Below, one piece after another: positions 44,138 through 53,565 of a DNA stretch of 64,000 bases. The position numbers and the translations under genes are program-made. The notes beneath the pieces were generated by a model. The model was not told the DNA's origin. It saw only the letters and a program-made list of their open reading frames with translations, and did no database searches. Source of the DNA: an uncultured Flavobacteriaceae bacterium (GTDB lineage Bacteria; Bacteroidota; Bacteroidia; Flavobacteriales; Flavobacteriaceae); assembly GCA_947495135.1 (NCBI GenBank), contig CANLXN010000005.1, forward strand, positions 248,001 through 312,000, written 5' to 3'. Every line of letters begins with the position of its first letter. Positions within the stretch are counted from its first letter, which is position 1.

Positions 44138-46828
44138 ATGAGCCATCAAAAACATCTGGAAGTACCACAAAGATATTTAAAGTTATCGGGTTTAGAACCT
44201 TTGGTTGTTACTCCAGAAAGCAATTTCATCAACGTAGGAGAACGCACTAATGTTGCTGGTTCTCGTAAGTTTCTGCGGCTTATTAAAGAAAATAACTTTG
44301 AAGAGGCTCTTTCGGTTGCACGTCATCAAGTAGAAGGAGGAGCTCAAATTATAGACATTAATATGGACGACGGGCTCATCGATGGAAAGGCAGCGATGGT
44401 GAGATTTCTAAACTTGGTGATTGCCGAGCCAGATATTTCGAGAGTCCCTATTATGATCGATAGTTCCAAATGGGAAATTATTGAAGCGGGTTTACAGGTG
44501 GTGCAAGGTAAATGCGTAGTGAATTCAATTAGTTTGAAGGAAGGAGAAGAAGAATTTATTAGACAGGCTAAGTTAATTCGACGCTACGGAGCCGCTGTAA
44601 TTGTGATGGCTTTTGATGAGGTTGGCCAGGCCGATAATTTTGAACGCCGTTGTGAAATAGCAAAGCGATCTTATGATGTTTTAGTTGAAAAAGTCAATTT
44701 TGCGCCAGAAGACATTATTTTCGATCTTAATATTTTTCCAGTCGCCACTGGAATGGACGAGCACAAAAGAAACGCAGTCGACTTTATTGAAGCAACACGT
44801 TGGGTTCGAGAGCACTTACCGCATTGCAGCGTAAGTGGTGGAGTAAGTAATGTTTCGTTTAGTTTTAGAGGAAATGACGGTGTGCGAGAGGCGATGCATT
44901 CGGTATTTTTGTATCACGCTATTCAAGCAGGAATGAACATAGGAATAGTGAATCCCACCTTACTAGAGGTCTACGACGACATTCCAAAAGATCTACTAGA
45001 GCATGTGGAAGATGTTATTCTCAATAGAAGAAACGATGCAACCGAACGGCTTTTAGAGTTTGCAGAGACCGTAAAAGGGTCGGCCAAAGAAAAAACAGCA
45101 GATCTTTCTTGGAGAGAAGAGCCGTTACAGGACAGAATTACGAGAGCACTCGTAAAGGGAATTGATCAATACATCTTAGACGATATAGAAGAAGCGAGAT
45201 TGAGCGTATCTAAGCCAATTGAAGTAATCGAAGGTCATTTAATGACTGGGATGAATGTAGTAGGTGACTTGTTTGGTAGCGGAAAAATGTTTCTTCCACA
45301 AGTAGTAAAGAGCGCACGTGTTATGAAGAAAGCGGTAGCACATCTGGAGCCATTTATCGAACTAGAAAAAGATGCCGTTTCTTCTTCCAACGGTAAGATT
45401 CTTATGGCAACCGTAAAAGGAGATGTTCATGATATAGGAAAGAATATCGTTTCGGTAGTATTGGCTTGTAATAATTATGAAATCATTGATTTAGGAGTGA
45501 TGGTTCCTCCAGAGAAGATTATTGCAGAAGCCAAGGCACATAATGTTGATGTTATTGGCTTGAGCGGACTTATAACTCCTTCATTGGATGAAATGGTTTT
45601 TTTGGCGAAGGAAATGCAACGGCAAAATTTTAAAGTGCCTTTATTAATAGGAGGAGCCACTACTAGCAAGGCACATACCGCTGTTAAGATTGACCCTCAA
45701 TACGAACATGCAGTGGTGCATGTAAACGACGCATCTAGAGCCGTAACGGTGGTAGGAGATTTGCTTCAGAAAGATCGGTCTCAGGGTTACAAGACCAACT
45801 TGAAGGAAGACTATGCCGTTTTTAGGAAGGGTTTTTTAAATAGACAGAAGACGAAGGCGTTTCTCTCGCTTGAGGAGGCTCGCGCAAACAAATTTAAGGT
45901 CGATTGGGACGCTTCGGAAATAGTTAAGCCAAAACAGTTGGGTGTGCAAACTATAGAAGGTTTCAATTTGAGATTACTAAAAGATTACATCGATTGGACT
46001 CCTTTTTTTCGAAGCTGGGATTTGCATGGAAGATATCCAGACATTCTTACCGATAAGGTCGTCGGAGATCAGGCAACCGAACTTTTTAAAGATGCTCAGG
46101 AAATGTTAAAGCGTATTTTTTCTGAAGACTTGTTAAATGCTAAAGCTGTTTTTGGGCTTTTTGCGGCCAATCAAATTAACAGCGATGACATCGAAGTGAA
46201 AATTTCCGAAGAAAAACATACCACTTTTTATACACTCCGCCAACAAAGCAAAAAAGCGGAAGGTCGTCCAAATATTGCGTTGGCAGATTTTATAGCACCC
46301 AAGGAAAGCGGAAAGCAAGATTATATGGGGTGCTTTTGCGTGTCTACTGGCTTTGGAACGGCAGAATTAGCGGCCCAGTTTGAAGTAGCTCATGACGATT
46401 ATAATGCGATTATGGTGAAAGCCCTTGCCGATCGATTGGCGGAAGCTTTTGCCGAGTATTTGCACGAGAAGGTTCGGAAAGAGCACTGGGGTTATGCTAC
46501 TGAGGAAAAACTCACCAATGAAGAGCTCATCAAAGAAACGTACAAAGGAATTCGTCCTGCGCCTGGTTATCCCGCCTGTCCAGATCATTTAGAAAAGGAA
46601 ACTATTTGGGAAATTCTAGATGTGGAAAATAAAATAGGAGTGGTGCTAACCGATAGCCTTGCCATGTGGCCAGCCGCTTCGGTTTCTGGTTATTACTTCG
46701 GAAATCCGGAGGCACGTTACTTCGGATTAGGGAAGATAAAAGAGGATCAAGTAGCAGATTTTGCTCTGCGCAAGAACATTTCAGAAGAAAAGGCCACAAA
46801 ATGGCTTCAACCCAATATTGCAGATTAA
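44138..46828 (+). CDS. metH: Methionine synthase, folate/cobalamin/activation modules (split MetH, part 2)
   Basis: The 896-residue product carries the pterin-binding barrel ([15 protein letters not shown] near residue 27), the cobalamin cap, the B12-binding Rossmann module with GDVHDIGKN (~residues 428-436, His as the lower cobalt ligand) and the C-terminal SAM-dependent reactivation domain ([12 protein letters not shown], with [14 protein letters not shown] near the end). Only the homocysteine module is missing and is supplied by the gene at 42119. The metF ATG overlaps its stop codon. Confidence 0.96.
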   Translation: MSHQKHLEVPQRYLKLSGLEPLVVTPESNFINVGERTNVAGSRKFLRLIKENNFEEALSVARHQVEGGAQIIDINMDDGLIDGKAAMVRFLNLVIAEPDISRVPIMIDSSKWEIIEAGLQVVQGKCVVNSISLKEGEEEFIRQAKLIRRYGAAVIVMAFDEVGQADNFERRCEIAKRSYDVLVEKVNFAPEDIIFDLNIFPVATGMDEHKRNAVDFIEATRWVREHLPHCSVSGGVSNVSFSFRGNDGVREAMHSVFLYHAIQAGMNIGIVNPTLLEVYDDIPKDLLEHVEDVILNRRNDATERLLEFAETVKGSAKEKTADLSWREEPLQDRITRALVKGIDQYILDDIEEARLSVSKPIEVIEGHLMTGMNVVGDLFGSGKMFLPQVVKSARVMKKAVAHLEPFIELEKDAVSSSNGKILMATVKGDVHDIGKNIVSVVLACNNYEIIDLGVMVPPEKIIAEAKAHNVDVIGLSGLITPSLDEMVFLAKEMQRQNFKVPLLIGGATTSKAHTAVKIDPQYEHAVVHVNDASRAVTVVGDLLQKDRSQGYKTNLKEDYAVFRKGFLNRQKTKAFLSLEEARANKFKVDWDASEIVKPKQLGVQTIEGFNLRLLKDYIDWTPFFRSWDLHGRYPDILTDKVVGDQATELFKDAQEMLKRIFSEDLLNAKAVFGLFAANQINSDDIEVKISEEKHTTFYTLRQQSKKAEGRPNIALADFIAPKESGKQDYMGCFCVSTGFGTAELAAQFEVAHDDYNAIMVKALADRLAEAFAEYLHEKVRKEHWGYATEEKLTNEELIKETYKGIRPAPGYPACPDHLEKETIWEILDVENKIGVVLTDSLAMWPAASVSGYYFGNPEARYFGLGKIKEDQVADFALRKNISEEKATKWLQPNIAD

Positions 46829-47784
46829 TGAAAGTCACAGAACATATTAGTAAAGCAAATGGAACTACGCAGTTTTCATTCGAAATATTACCACCTTTAA
46901 AGGGACAAAATATCACCTCCATTTACGACAGCATGGATCCATTGATGGAATTCAAGCCGCCATTTATTGATGTAACCTATCACAGAGAAGAATATATTTA
47001 TAAAGAATTGGAGAACGGGTTGCTTCGGAAGCAAGTGGTGCGAAAACGTCCAGGAACTGTTGGAATTTGTGCTGCAATACAGAATAAATACGATGTCGAT
47101 GCCATTCCACATATCCTTTGTGGAGGTTTTTCAAAAGAGGACACAGAAAATTTTTTGATCGACCTCGGGTTTCTAGGTATCGATAATGTAATGGCGCTTA
47201 GAGGGGATGCGGTAAAAAGTGAAACCTATTTTAGGCCAGAGCTAGAAGGTCATTCTTATGCCAGTGAGTTGGTGAATCAAATTACCGATCTCAACAAAGG
47301 TTTGTACTTAGACGCTGAAATTCAGAATCAGGCTAAAACCGATTTTTGTATAGGCGTAGCGGGTTATCCTGAAAAGCATATGGAAGCACCCAGTTTGGAT
47401 AGTGACATTCATTTCTTAAAAAAGAAAATAAAGAAGGGGGCCACCTATATAGTAACTCAAATGTTTTTTGACAATACAAAGTATTTTGAATTTGTAGACA
47501 AGTGCAGACAGGCAGGAATTACGGTCCCTATCATTCCAGGACTAAAACCATTGGCTACTAAAAAGCAGCTAAATTTAATTCCGCATCGCTTTAGTTTGGA
47601 ACTCCCTGACGACTTAATTATGGAAGTTATAAAGTGCGCAGATAATAAACAAGTACGAGAAGTAGGAATAGAGTGGTGTGTGAAACAGAGTAAAGAATTG
47701 ATTTCGGCGGGTGTCCCGGTTTTACATTACTATTCTATGGGAAAGAGTGATAATATTAAAGCGATTGCCTCGCAAATATTTTAA
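46828..47784 (+). CDS. metF: Methylenetetrahydrofolate reductase
   Basis: MetF makes the methyl-tetrahydrofolate used by MetH. The ATG at 46828 overlaps the metH stop (TAATG) and gives 318 residues; a longer open frame runs back into metH but is spurious. Family features are FSFEILPPLKGQNI with the catalytic Glu, DVTYHREEY, VMALRGDAVK and VTQMFFDNTKYFEFVDKC (in part), the FAD-binding barrel. It closes the riboswitch-controlled metH operon. Confidence 0.96.
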   Translation: MKVTEHISKANGTTQFSFEILPPLKGQNITSIYDSMDPLMEFKPPFIDVTYHREEYIYKELENGLLRKQVVRKRPGTVGICAAIQNKYDVDAIPHILCGGFSKEDTENFLIDLGFLGIDNVMALRGDAVKSETYFRPELEGHSYASELVNQITDLNKGLYLDAEIQNQAKTDFCIGVAGYPEKHMEAPSLDSDIHFLKKKIKKGATYIVTQMFFDNTKYFEFVDKCRQAGITVPIIPGLKPLATKKQLNLIPHRFSLELPDDLIMEVIKCADNKQVREVGIEWCVKQSKELISAGVPVLHYYSMGKSDNIKAIASQIF

Positions 47785-47802
47785 ATTCTTACTTTTGGGA
47801 AT

Positions 47803-48915
47803 ATGTCCCGATGGTTGTTTATTATTTTATGGTTGCCAATTTGCGCGTTAGGCCAAGAAAGCAACTACGCAAAGCGGGCTTTAAAACAAGACGCTACCCT
47901 CGACGCGCATTACTTTTATGGGACTATGCTGCGACATAATGAAAATGTGGGCCATCTCATTCAAGCACACCCCGACGGACTTATCCTAAGCTTTAATAAA
48001 AAGACCAATGGTTCTAAGTATTGGCATGAGGCTTACGGATATCCAGATTGGGGGATTTCTTTTCTATATCAGGATTTTAAAACAGAAGCCCTAGGAGAGA
48101 ATTATGGTCTATATGGTCATTATAATTTTTATTTTTTAAAAAGACGATTGCAATTGCGTCTTGGGCAGGGTATAGCTTTTAATACCAATCCGTTCGATTT
48201 AGAAACTAATTTTAAGAACAATGTCTATGGAAGCAGTTTATTATTTTCTAGCTATGTTTTATTAAATTATCATTTTCCTGATGTATATAAAGGATTTGGA
48301 TTGCAGGCGGGGCTAACCTTAGTGCATCATTCTAATGGGAGTTTTAAAGCACCTAATTCGGGCACCAATGTTGCCGCACTTAACGTAGGGCTTAACTATG
48401 ATGTGAATTACCATCAAGAAAGAAGTTACCTAACCGATCCCCAGCCACCTTCGTTTAAAGAGAAAGTCACTTTTAATTTTTTAGTGAGAGCAGGTCTTAA
48501 CGAGGGAGATTTTTACAGTTTGGGGCAGCACCCTTTTGTTGTATTAAGTGCATTTGCGGATAAAAGGTTGAATTATAAAAGCACCGTACAATTTGGAACA
48601 GAGGTGTTTTTCTCCAAATTTTTGGAAAAAGAGATTGAGTACCGTTCTATCGCTTTTCCGTCAAGTGGTCTTACGGGGGATGAAGATTATAAAAGGGTGA
48701 GTGTTTTTGTTGGACATGAATTTCGCTTAGGTAAGTTTGCAATTCCAACACAGTTAGGTTATTATGTTTATTGGCCTTATGAATATGAGATTAGGAGTTA
48801 TTTTAGATTAGGAGTGAAATATTATATAACCGATCAAGTTTTTGGTGTAATGACTGTAAAAACGCACGCCGCAAACGCAGAGGCAATGGAATTTGGAATT
48901 GGAATCCGATTGTAA
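47803..48915 (+). CDS. Outer-membrane PagL-like (acyloxyacyl hydrolase family) protein, copy A
   Basis: The 370-residue product has a signal peptide ending near CALG-QES and a beta-barrel pattern with a terminal aromatic/aliphatic strand (FGIGIRL). A PagL-like active-site stretch appears as LVHHSNGSFKAPNSGTN (~residue 174), with His and Ser two apart as in lipid A 3-O-deacylases. I do not see a clear catalytic Glu at the PagL distance, so activity is uncertain. It is followed seven bases later by a head-GIN lipoprotein. The same pair is repeated immediately downstream. Confidence 0.72.
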   Translation: MSRWLFIILWLPICALGQESNYAKRALKQDATLDAHYFYGTMLRHNENVGHLIQAHPDGLILSFNKKTNGSKYWHEAYGYPDWGISFLYQDFKTEALGENYGLYGHYNFYFLKRRLQLRLGQGIAFNTNPFDLETNFKNNVYGSSLLFSSYVLLNYHFPDVYKGFGLQAGLTLVHHSNGSFKAPNSGTNVAALNVGLNYDVNYHQERSYLTDPQPPSFKEKVTFNFLVRAGLNEGDFYSLGQHPFVVLSAFADKRLNYKSTVQFGTEVFFSKFLEKEIEYRSIAFPSSGLTGDEDYKRVSVFVGHEFRLGKFAIPTQLGYYVYWPYEYEIRSYFRLGVKYYITDQVFGVMTVKTHAANAEAMEFGIGIRL

Positions 48916-48921
48916 CCAACT

Positions 48922-49671
48922 ATGAAAAGGACCCTATACATTATAGCTTTCGCATTGTTTTCCTGTAATAGTGAAAATGCACCCGACTGTTTAAAGTTGG
49001 AAGGAGAAACGGTGATAGAGCAGTTTGATACTGCATATTTCAATAAGATCAGAATTGAAGATGACGTAACTCTTCGTGTGAAGCAGGGAGATATCCAAGA
49101 AGTGCTTGTGGAGACTGGTGAGAATTTGTTAAATGCTATTACTGTAGAAGTAATTGATGAGACGCTCATTGTAAAAAATAGTACAGGTTGTAATTTAGTA
49201 CGTGACTATGCAACTATTACTGCTATTGTAACCACCCCAGAGCTGCTTTCAATACGAAATAGTAGTGAGTTTAACGTGGTAGGAGAAGGAGTGTTGCGCT
49301 TTCCGTCTTTAAGCCTTATAAGTAACACCACTGGAGGGATTGAAGATTCCCGAAAAAGTGGTGATTTTACCATGACCATCGAATGTGAAGAATTTAATGT
49401 AGCAGCCAATGGGTTTAGTGGTTTTTATATTGACGGCTTTACCGAAAGAGCTGTGCTTAGCTTTGAGGATGAAGTGCCTCGTTTTGAAGGAAAAGACTTA
49501 ATAATTAATGACCTTAGAGTATTCCAGCGCAGTGCGAGTAAAATGGTGGTGAATCCGCAGCATCGAATTCGTGGTGTCATACGCGGCACGGGCGATGTGA
49601 TTTCTGTGAATAGACCTGCTGTTGTTGATGTAGAAGAATTTTTTACTGGGCGTCTAATATTTGAAGATTAG
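48922..49671 (+). CDS. Head GIN domain (DUF2807) lipoprotein, copy A
   Basis: The 249-residue protein begins with a lipoprotein signal MKRTLYIIAFALFSC and has the DUF2807/head-GIN beta-solenoid pattern, with repeats such as FNKIRIEDDVTLRVKQGD and SIRNSSEFNVVGEG. It ends GTGDVISVNRPAVVDVEEF and then FTGRLIFED. The function of this family is not established. It is translationally close to the upstream barrel protein and is duplicated at 50813. Confidence 0.8.
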   Translation: MKRTLYIIAFALFSCNSENAPDCLKLEGETVIEQFDTAYFNKIRIEDDVTLRVKQGDIQEVLVETGENLLNAITVEVIDETLIVKNSTGCNLVRDYATITAIVTTPELLSIRNSSEFNVVGEGVLRFPSLSLISNTTGGIEDSRKSGDFTMTIECEEFNVAANGFSGFYIDGFTERAVLSFEDEVPRFEGKDLIINDLRVFQRSASKMVVNPQHRIRGVIRGTGDVISVNRPAVVDVEEFFTGRLIFED

Positions 49672-49697
49672 TGTATATTTGCCCCACTCAACAAGCT

Positions 49698-50816
49698 ATG
49701 AAATACACCATCACCGTAATTGCTTTTCTCATCTTTAGTGGTTACGTATGCGCACAAGAAGAAACAAAACCGTCTAGTCCCTTTTCACTGGAACTGGATG
49801 CGTTTTACGGTACTATTCTTGAGCACAATCCAGACATTGCACATTTGATTACAGCACATCCTCAGGGACTACTTCTCAGTTACAATAAAAAGACCTTTGG
49901 TCATACGGAAGCCGAAAGACGATGGAATTATCCAGATTGGGGTTTTACGTTCGCTTATCAAGATTTTAACAATCCGGTTTTAGGTGAAAATTATAGTTTG
50001 TATGCACATTTCAACTGGTACTTTCTAAAAAGACACCTAGTTTTTAGAATGGGACAAGGAGTTGCATATAACACCAATCCTTACGACCCAGAAACTAATT
50101 TCCTGAATAACGCTTTTGGATCGAGTGTATTGAGTAGTACTTTTTTAAAGATGAACTACGTGCACGAAAATCTTTGGGATGGATTGGGAGTGCATGCAGG
50201 TTTTAGTATTATTCACTACAGTAATGCCAACTTTAGAGCACCTAATAATAGTACTAATACTTGGGCATTTAATGTTGGAGCGAGCTATCTATTTGATCAT
50301 GATGAAATGCCAGAATATGTTTCTGCAGAGAATGATGTACCTAGCAATGCAAGAGCCGAGAAATTTAAGTTCAATCTGGTGTATCGTTTTGGCTGGAATG
50401 AAAGCGATGTGGTACAACAAGGACAGTATCCGTTTTTTGTGGTTTCGGCCTTTATGGATAAAAGGATTAATTATAAAAGCACCGTTCAATTTGGAGTCGA
50501 TTATTTTGACGCTAAATTTTTGGAAGAACTTATATTTTATAGATCTGTTGCCTTCCCAGAAGACGATGTAACTGGAGATGAGGATTATCGCAGGGTAGGT
50601 GTGTTTGTTGGGCATGAGCTTCGATTTCACAAAACTGCCTTCGTTTCTCAGCTTGGATACTATGTGTATTGGCCATACGATTTCGAAAACCAGTTTTACA
50701 ACAGATTGGGATTAAAAAGATATTTTTATAAAGACAGAATTTTTGCTGCCGTAACCGTGAAAGCGCACTGGGCAAAAGCCGAGGCAGTAGAATTTGGAAT
50801 AGGTATTCGATTATGA
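49698..50816 (+). CDS. Outer-membrane PagL-like protein, copy B
   Basis: This 372-residue paralogue of the 47803 gene shares many blocks, for example STVQFG and AFP followed by TGDEDYRRVGVFVGHE, and the same end, FGIGIRL. The putative active-site stretch is FSIIHYSNANFRAPN, keeping H-x-S. The ATG at 49698 (MKYTITVIAFLIFSGYVCAQ) gives a signal peptide; an upstream start nine codons earlier spoils it. It overlaps the following head-GIN gene by four bases (ATGA). Confidence 0.72.
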   Translation: MKYTITVIAFLIFSGYVCAQEETKPSSPFSLELDAFYGTILEHNPDIAHLITAHPQGLLLSYNKKTFGHTEAERRWNYPDWGFTFAYQDFNNPVLGENYSLYAHFNWYFLKRHLVFRMGQGVAYNTNPYDPETNFLNNAFGSSVLSSTFLKMNYVHENLWDGLGVHAGFSIIHYSNANFRAPNNSTNTWAFNVGASYLFDHDEMPEYVSAENDVPSNARAEKFKFNLVYRFGWNESDVVQQGQYPFFVVSAFMDKRINYKSTVQFGVDYFDAKFLEELIFYRSVAFPEDDVTGDEDYRRVGVFVGHELRFHKTAFVSQLGYYVYWPYDFENQFYNRLGLKRYFYKDRIFAAVTVKAHWAKAEAVEFGIGIRL

Positions 50817-51568
50817 TGAAGTATTTAATAGCAATAACAATGGGGCTGCTATTTTGGAGCTGTGATTCAGACAAAGGACTCAACTGCTTCCAAGCCGCTG
50901 GAGATATCATTCAAGAAGAATTTGAAGTGGATACGTTCGATAAGATCATTGTTTTTGAACGAATGCAGTTGATCATTCAAGATGGACCAGTTCCCAAGGT
51001 AGTAGTAGAAACAGGTGCCAATCTGCTCAATGAAATTGAAGTTTCTACTTCTGTAGATAGTACACTCGTATTACGAAATATGAATGGCTGTAACCTAGTT
51101 AGGGAATACGGAATTACTAAAGTGTTTGTGACTTCTCCGAATGTAAAGCAAATTAGGAATAGCTCAGGAGAAGCTGTTTTAAGTGAAGGAACCTTGAGCT
51201 ATCCAGAACTTAGTCTCGTTTCTGAGGATCAGAATAACGAAGATGAATTTCATATTGATGGAGATTTTATAATCGATATGGACGTAGATCGCCTAGATGT
51301 TCTCACTAGTGGAGTTTCAAATCTCTATTTAAGCGGAACTGCAGACTTTGCTGCGTTTTTTATAGCTGATGGTGATACCCGAGTGGAAGCACGTGATTTG
51401 GTGATTACAGATCTAAATATTTTTCACAGAAGTTCTCAACCTATGATTATTAATCCTATTGTTTCCATCACAGGAGATATTAGAGGTATTGGAGACGTGA
51501 TTTCCGTAAACCGACCGGTGATTGTTGAGGTAGAGCAATTTTATACTGGACGTCTTATTTTTGAGTAG
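50813..51568 (+). CDS. Head GIN domain (DUF2807) lipoprotein, copy B
   Basis: The 251-residue paralogue of the 48922 gene has signal MKYLIAITMGLLFWSC and the shared NGCNLVREYG, IRNSS and GDIRGIGDVISVNRP stretches, ending YTGRLIFE. Its start overlaps the copy B barrel gene, which points to a functional pair. Its stop overlaps the convergent gldA end by 14 bases. Confidence 0.8.
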   Translation: MMKYLIAITMGLLFWSCDSDKGLNCFQAAGDIIQEEFEVDTFDKIIVFERMQLIIQDGPVPKVVVETGANLLNEIEVSTSVDSTLVLRNMNGCNLVREYGITKVFVTSPNVKQIRNSSGEAVLSEGTLSYPELSLVSEDQNNEDEFHIDGDFIIDMDVDRLDVLTSGVSNLYLSGTADFAAFFIADGDTRVEARDLVITDLNIFHRSSQPMIINPIVSITGDIRGIGDVISVNRPVIVEVEQFYTGRLIFE

Positions 51569-52454
51569 TCAACTCAATAAACAACTTTTCAAGCGTAGTG
51601 TTTTTTTGATGAAGCTGAAGAATTTTTAATCCGCTGTCATGCGCAAAATCGAATACTTTTGCTCTCATGTCTTTGGAGGTGTCGAAATGAATCTGATACA
51701 CAAATCCCTTTATATTTTTAACTTCAATAACTTTGTCCAAGCGTTGTAGTGCAATTTCTTCTACTCGATAATCAAATTCAACTTCAACAATTTGCTGTTT
51801 GTTTTCCGAAAGCTCTGCCAAGGGCTTGTCTAGAACAATTTCACCTTTATTGATAATAATCACTCTGTCGCAAATGGCTTCTACTTCCTGCATGATGTGG
51901 GTAGATAGCAGCACCGTTTTTTCTTTCCCTAGACTTTTAATAAGTTCACGGATTTCGATTAGTTGATTAGGGTCTAGGCCTGTGGTTGGCTCGTCGAGAA
52001 TTAGTACTTCAGGTTGATGCAGTAAGGCATTTGCCAGCCCTACTCGCTGGCGATATCCTTTTGAAAGTTGCCCAATTTTCTTATGGGCTTCTGAGGTAAG
52101 TCCGGTTTGCGCAATGACGGTATCTACCTCGCTTTTTTTGACTTTATAAATTTCAGCATTAAAAGAAAGGTACTCTCTCACGTACATATCTAGATACAAT
52201 GGATTGTGTTCTGGTAGGTAGCCCACACTTTTTTGAACGCTTTTATTTTCTTCTGAAACTTTAAAACCATTTACCGTTGCTTCGCCATCACTGGCTTGGA
52301 GGTAGGTAGTCAATATTTTCATCATAGTCGACTTGCCCGCTCCGTTGGGTCCTAGGAAACCTACAATCTCTCCTTTTTTGATCGAAAATGAAACATTGTT
52401 CAACGCTTTTTGTGCGTCGTATAGTTTGGTGATATTGGATACTTCTATGCTCAT
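51555..52454 (-). CDS. gldA: ABC transporter ATPase, gliding motility type
   Basis: GldA is the ATPase of the GldAFG transporter needed for gliding in Flavobacterium. The ~300-residue protein starts MSIEVSNITKLYDAQKALNN and has Walker A GPNGAGKSTMMK, signature LSKGYRQRVGLANAL and Walker B VLILDEPTTGLDP. The start at 52454 is chosen over one eight codons upstream. A perfect -7 box TAGCTTTG lies at plus 52466-52473, just upstream. GldF and GldG are not beside it. Closely related drug or Na+ exporter ATPases cannot be fully excluded. Confidence 0.8.
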   Translation of the reverse strand: MSIEVSNITKLYDAQKALNNVSFSIKKGEIVGFLGPNGAGKSTMMKILTTYLQASDGEATVNGFKVSEENKSVQKSVGYLPEHNPLYLDMYVREYLSFNAEIYKVKKSEVDTVIAQTGLTSEAHKKIGQLSKGYRQRVGLANALLHQPEVLILDEPTTGLDPNQLIEIRELIKSLGKEKTVLLSTHIMQEVEAICDRVIIINKGEIVLDKPLAELSENKQQIVEVEFDYRVEEIALQRLDKVIEVKNIKGFVYQIHFDTSKDMRAKVFDFAHDSGLKILQLHQKNTTLEKLFIELTTQK

Positions 52455-52545
52455 AATTGTATTGACAAAGCTACGCAAATAAAAAAACGCAAAAAAGAGT
52501 AGGTTGTTTTAAAACAATGTTTACTTTAGCAATAACAATTGAACA

Positions 52546-52617
52546 ATGAATAAGTTTTTTACATATTTCAACTTTTGGTTTTTCTATTTCCATGGAAAGA
52601 TCCGGGTGTCTATGTAA
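52546..52617 (+). CDS. phe leader peptide (Phe-rich)
   Basis: This 23-codon frame begins MNKFFTYFNFWFFYF and continues with eight ordinary residues to a TAA. It has 7 Phe, 2 Tyr and 1 Trp. It lies directly before an attenuator and pheA. The 5'-side palindrome TTGTTTTAAAACAA (52504-52517) and TACTTTAG (52522-52529) may belong to its promoter. Confidence 0.85.
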   Translation: MNKFFTYFNFWFFYFHGKIRVSM

Positions 52618-52670
52618 TTAATTTTCAAATTATATAATTTAAAACCCGGAACTTGTTTCCGGGTTTTTTT
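52601..52670 (+). terminator. phe attenuator (terminator/antiterminator)
   Basis: AAAACCCGGAA (52641-52651) pairs perfectly with TTCCGGGTTTT (52657-52667) and continues into T. The competing segment TCCGGGT (52601-52607) lies in the last codons of the leader peptide and pairs perfectly with ACCCGGA (52644-52650). A ribosome finishing the peptide would mask it; one stalled on the Phe codons would not. Confidence 0.87.
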
Positions 52671-52695
52671 ATTCGAAATTTTAAAGTAATAAGTT

Positions 52696-53565
52696 ATGAA
52701 AATTGCAATTCAGGGTATCGAAGGTTCTTTCCACGATGAGGCCGTTCAGAAATTATTCCCACAGCAAGAAGTGGATCTTGTAATGTGCGACTCGTTCGAC
52801 GCAGTAACACAAAGTGTAAAAAACGATAAAGCCGAGTTTGGGGTAATTGCTATTGAAAATACAATCGCCGGCTCTATTCTTCCCAATTACAACTTGGTAG
52901 AAGGAGGGGGCTTTGAGATTTTTGACGAGGTTTTTCTTAATATTCAAATGTATCTTATGTCGTTGGAGAGTGAGTCGATTATCGATATTTTTGAAGTGCA
53001 CTCTCATCCGGTTGCTTTGTTACAATGCAAGGATTATTTGCGTAAGTTTCCACCCCAGTTTAAAATTATTGAAGGAAAAGATACCGCAAGTGAAGCAAAA
53101 CGAATTAAGGAAAACAACCTTGAAGGAGTTGCGGCGATTGCAGGAAAACAGGTAGCAGAGAGGTATGGTTTGAAGATTTTAGATAGTAATATCCAAGATA
53201 TTAAAGAGAATCAAACACGTTTTGTGCTCATTGGAAAAAAGGGCGCCACCCTCAGTAACAAGGAACCGAACAAAGCAACCATCAAATTTGTTTTAGGAAG
53301 TGAAGTGGGGACATTAAGCGCAGCATTACAAATTATGGCGGCTCACGATATTAATCTCACTAAAATTCAAAGCTTACCTGTGTTAGGCACTCCTTGGAAA
53401 TATGCCTTTTTTGTAGATGTCACTTTTCAGGATATTCAAAATTTTCAGCAGGCTATGGAGCAGTTAGAAAATGTAGTTAAAGAATTAAAAATTGTTGGAA
53501 CGTATGCTCAGAATAGAGAAAACGTACCAAGTAAACTTTCAAAAGTATTAGAAAATGGAAAATAA
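52696..53565 (+). CDS. pheA: Prephenate dehydratase
   Basis: PheA converts prephenate to phenylpyruvate. The 289-residue stand-alone enzyme begins MKIAIQGIEGSFHDEAVQK. The catalytic stretch is IKENQTRFVLIGKKG (Thr-Arg-Phe, ~residue 174). The C-terminal ACT domain opens EVGTLSAALQIMAAHDI and should bind Phe; the usual ESRP motif is replaced by QSLP, as I recall from other Bacteroidetes. There is no chorismate mutase domain; that activity is fused to the next gene. It is preceded by a Phe attenuator and overlaps the next start by 11 bases. Confidence 0.95.
   Translation: MKIAIQGIEGSFHDEAVQKLFPQQEVDLVMCDSFDAVTQSVKNDKAEFGVIAIENTIAGSILPNYNLVEGGGFEIFDEVFLNIQMYLMSLESESIIDIFEVHSHPVALLQCKDYLRKFPPQFKIIEGKDTASEAKRIKENNLEGVAAIAGKQVAERYGLKILDSNIQDIKENQTRFVLIGKKGATLSNKEPNKATIKFVLGSEVGTLSAALQIMAAHDINLTKIQSLPVLGTPWKYAFFVDVTFQDIQNFQQAMEQLENVVKELKIVGTYAQNRENVPSKLSKVLENGK

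Noticed and set aside
46666-46827. 54-codon upstream extension of metF
   Set aside because: It lies within the metH C-terminal activation domain in another frame. The TAATG overlap at 46826-46830 gives the normal MetF start.
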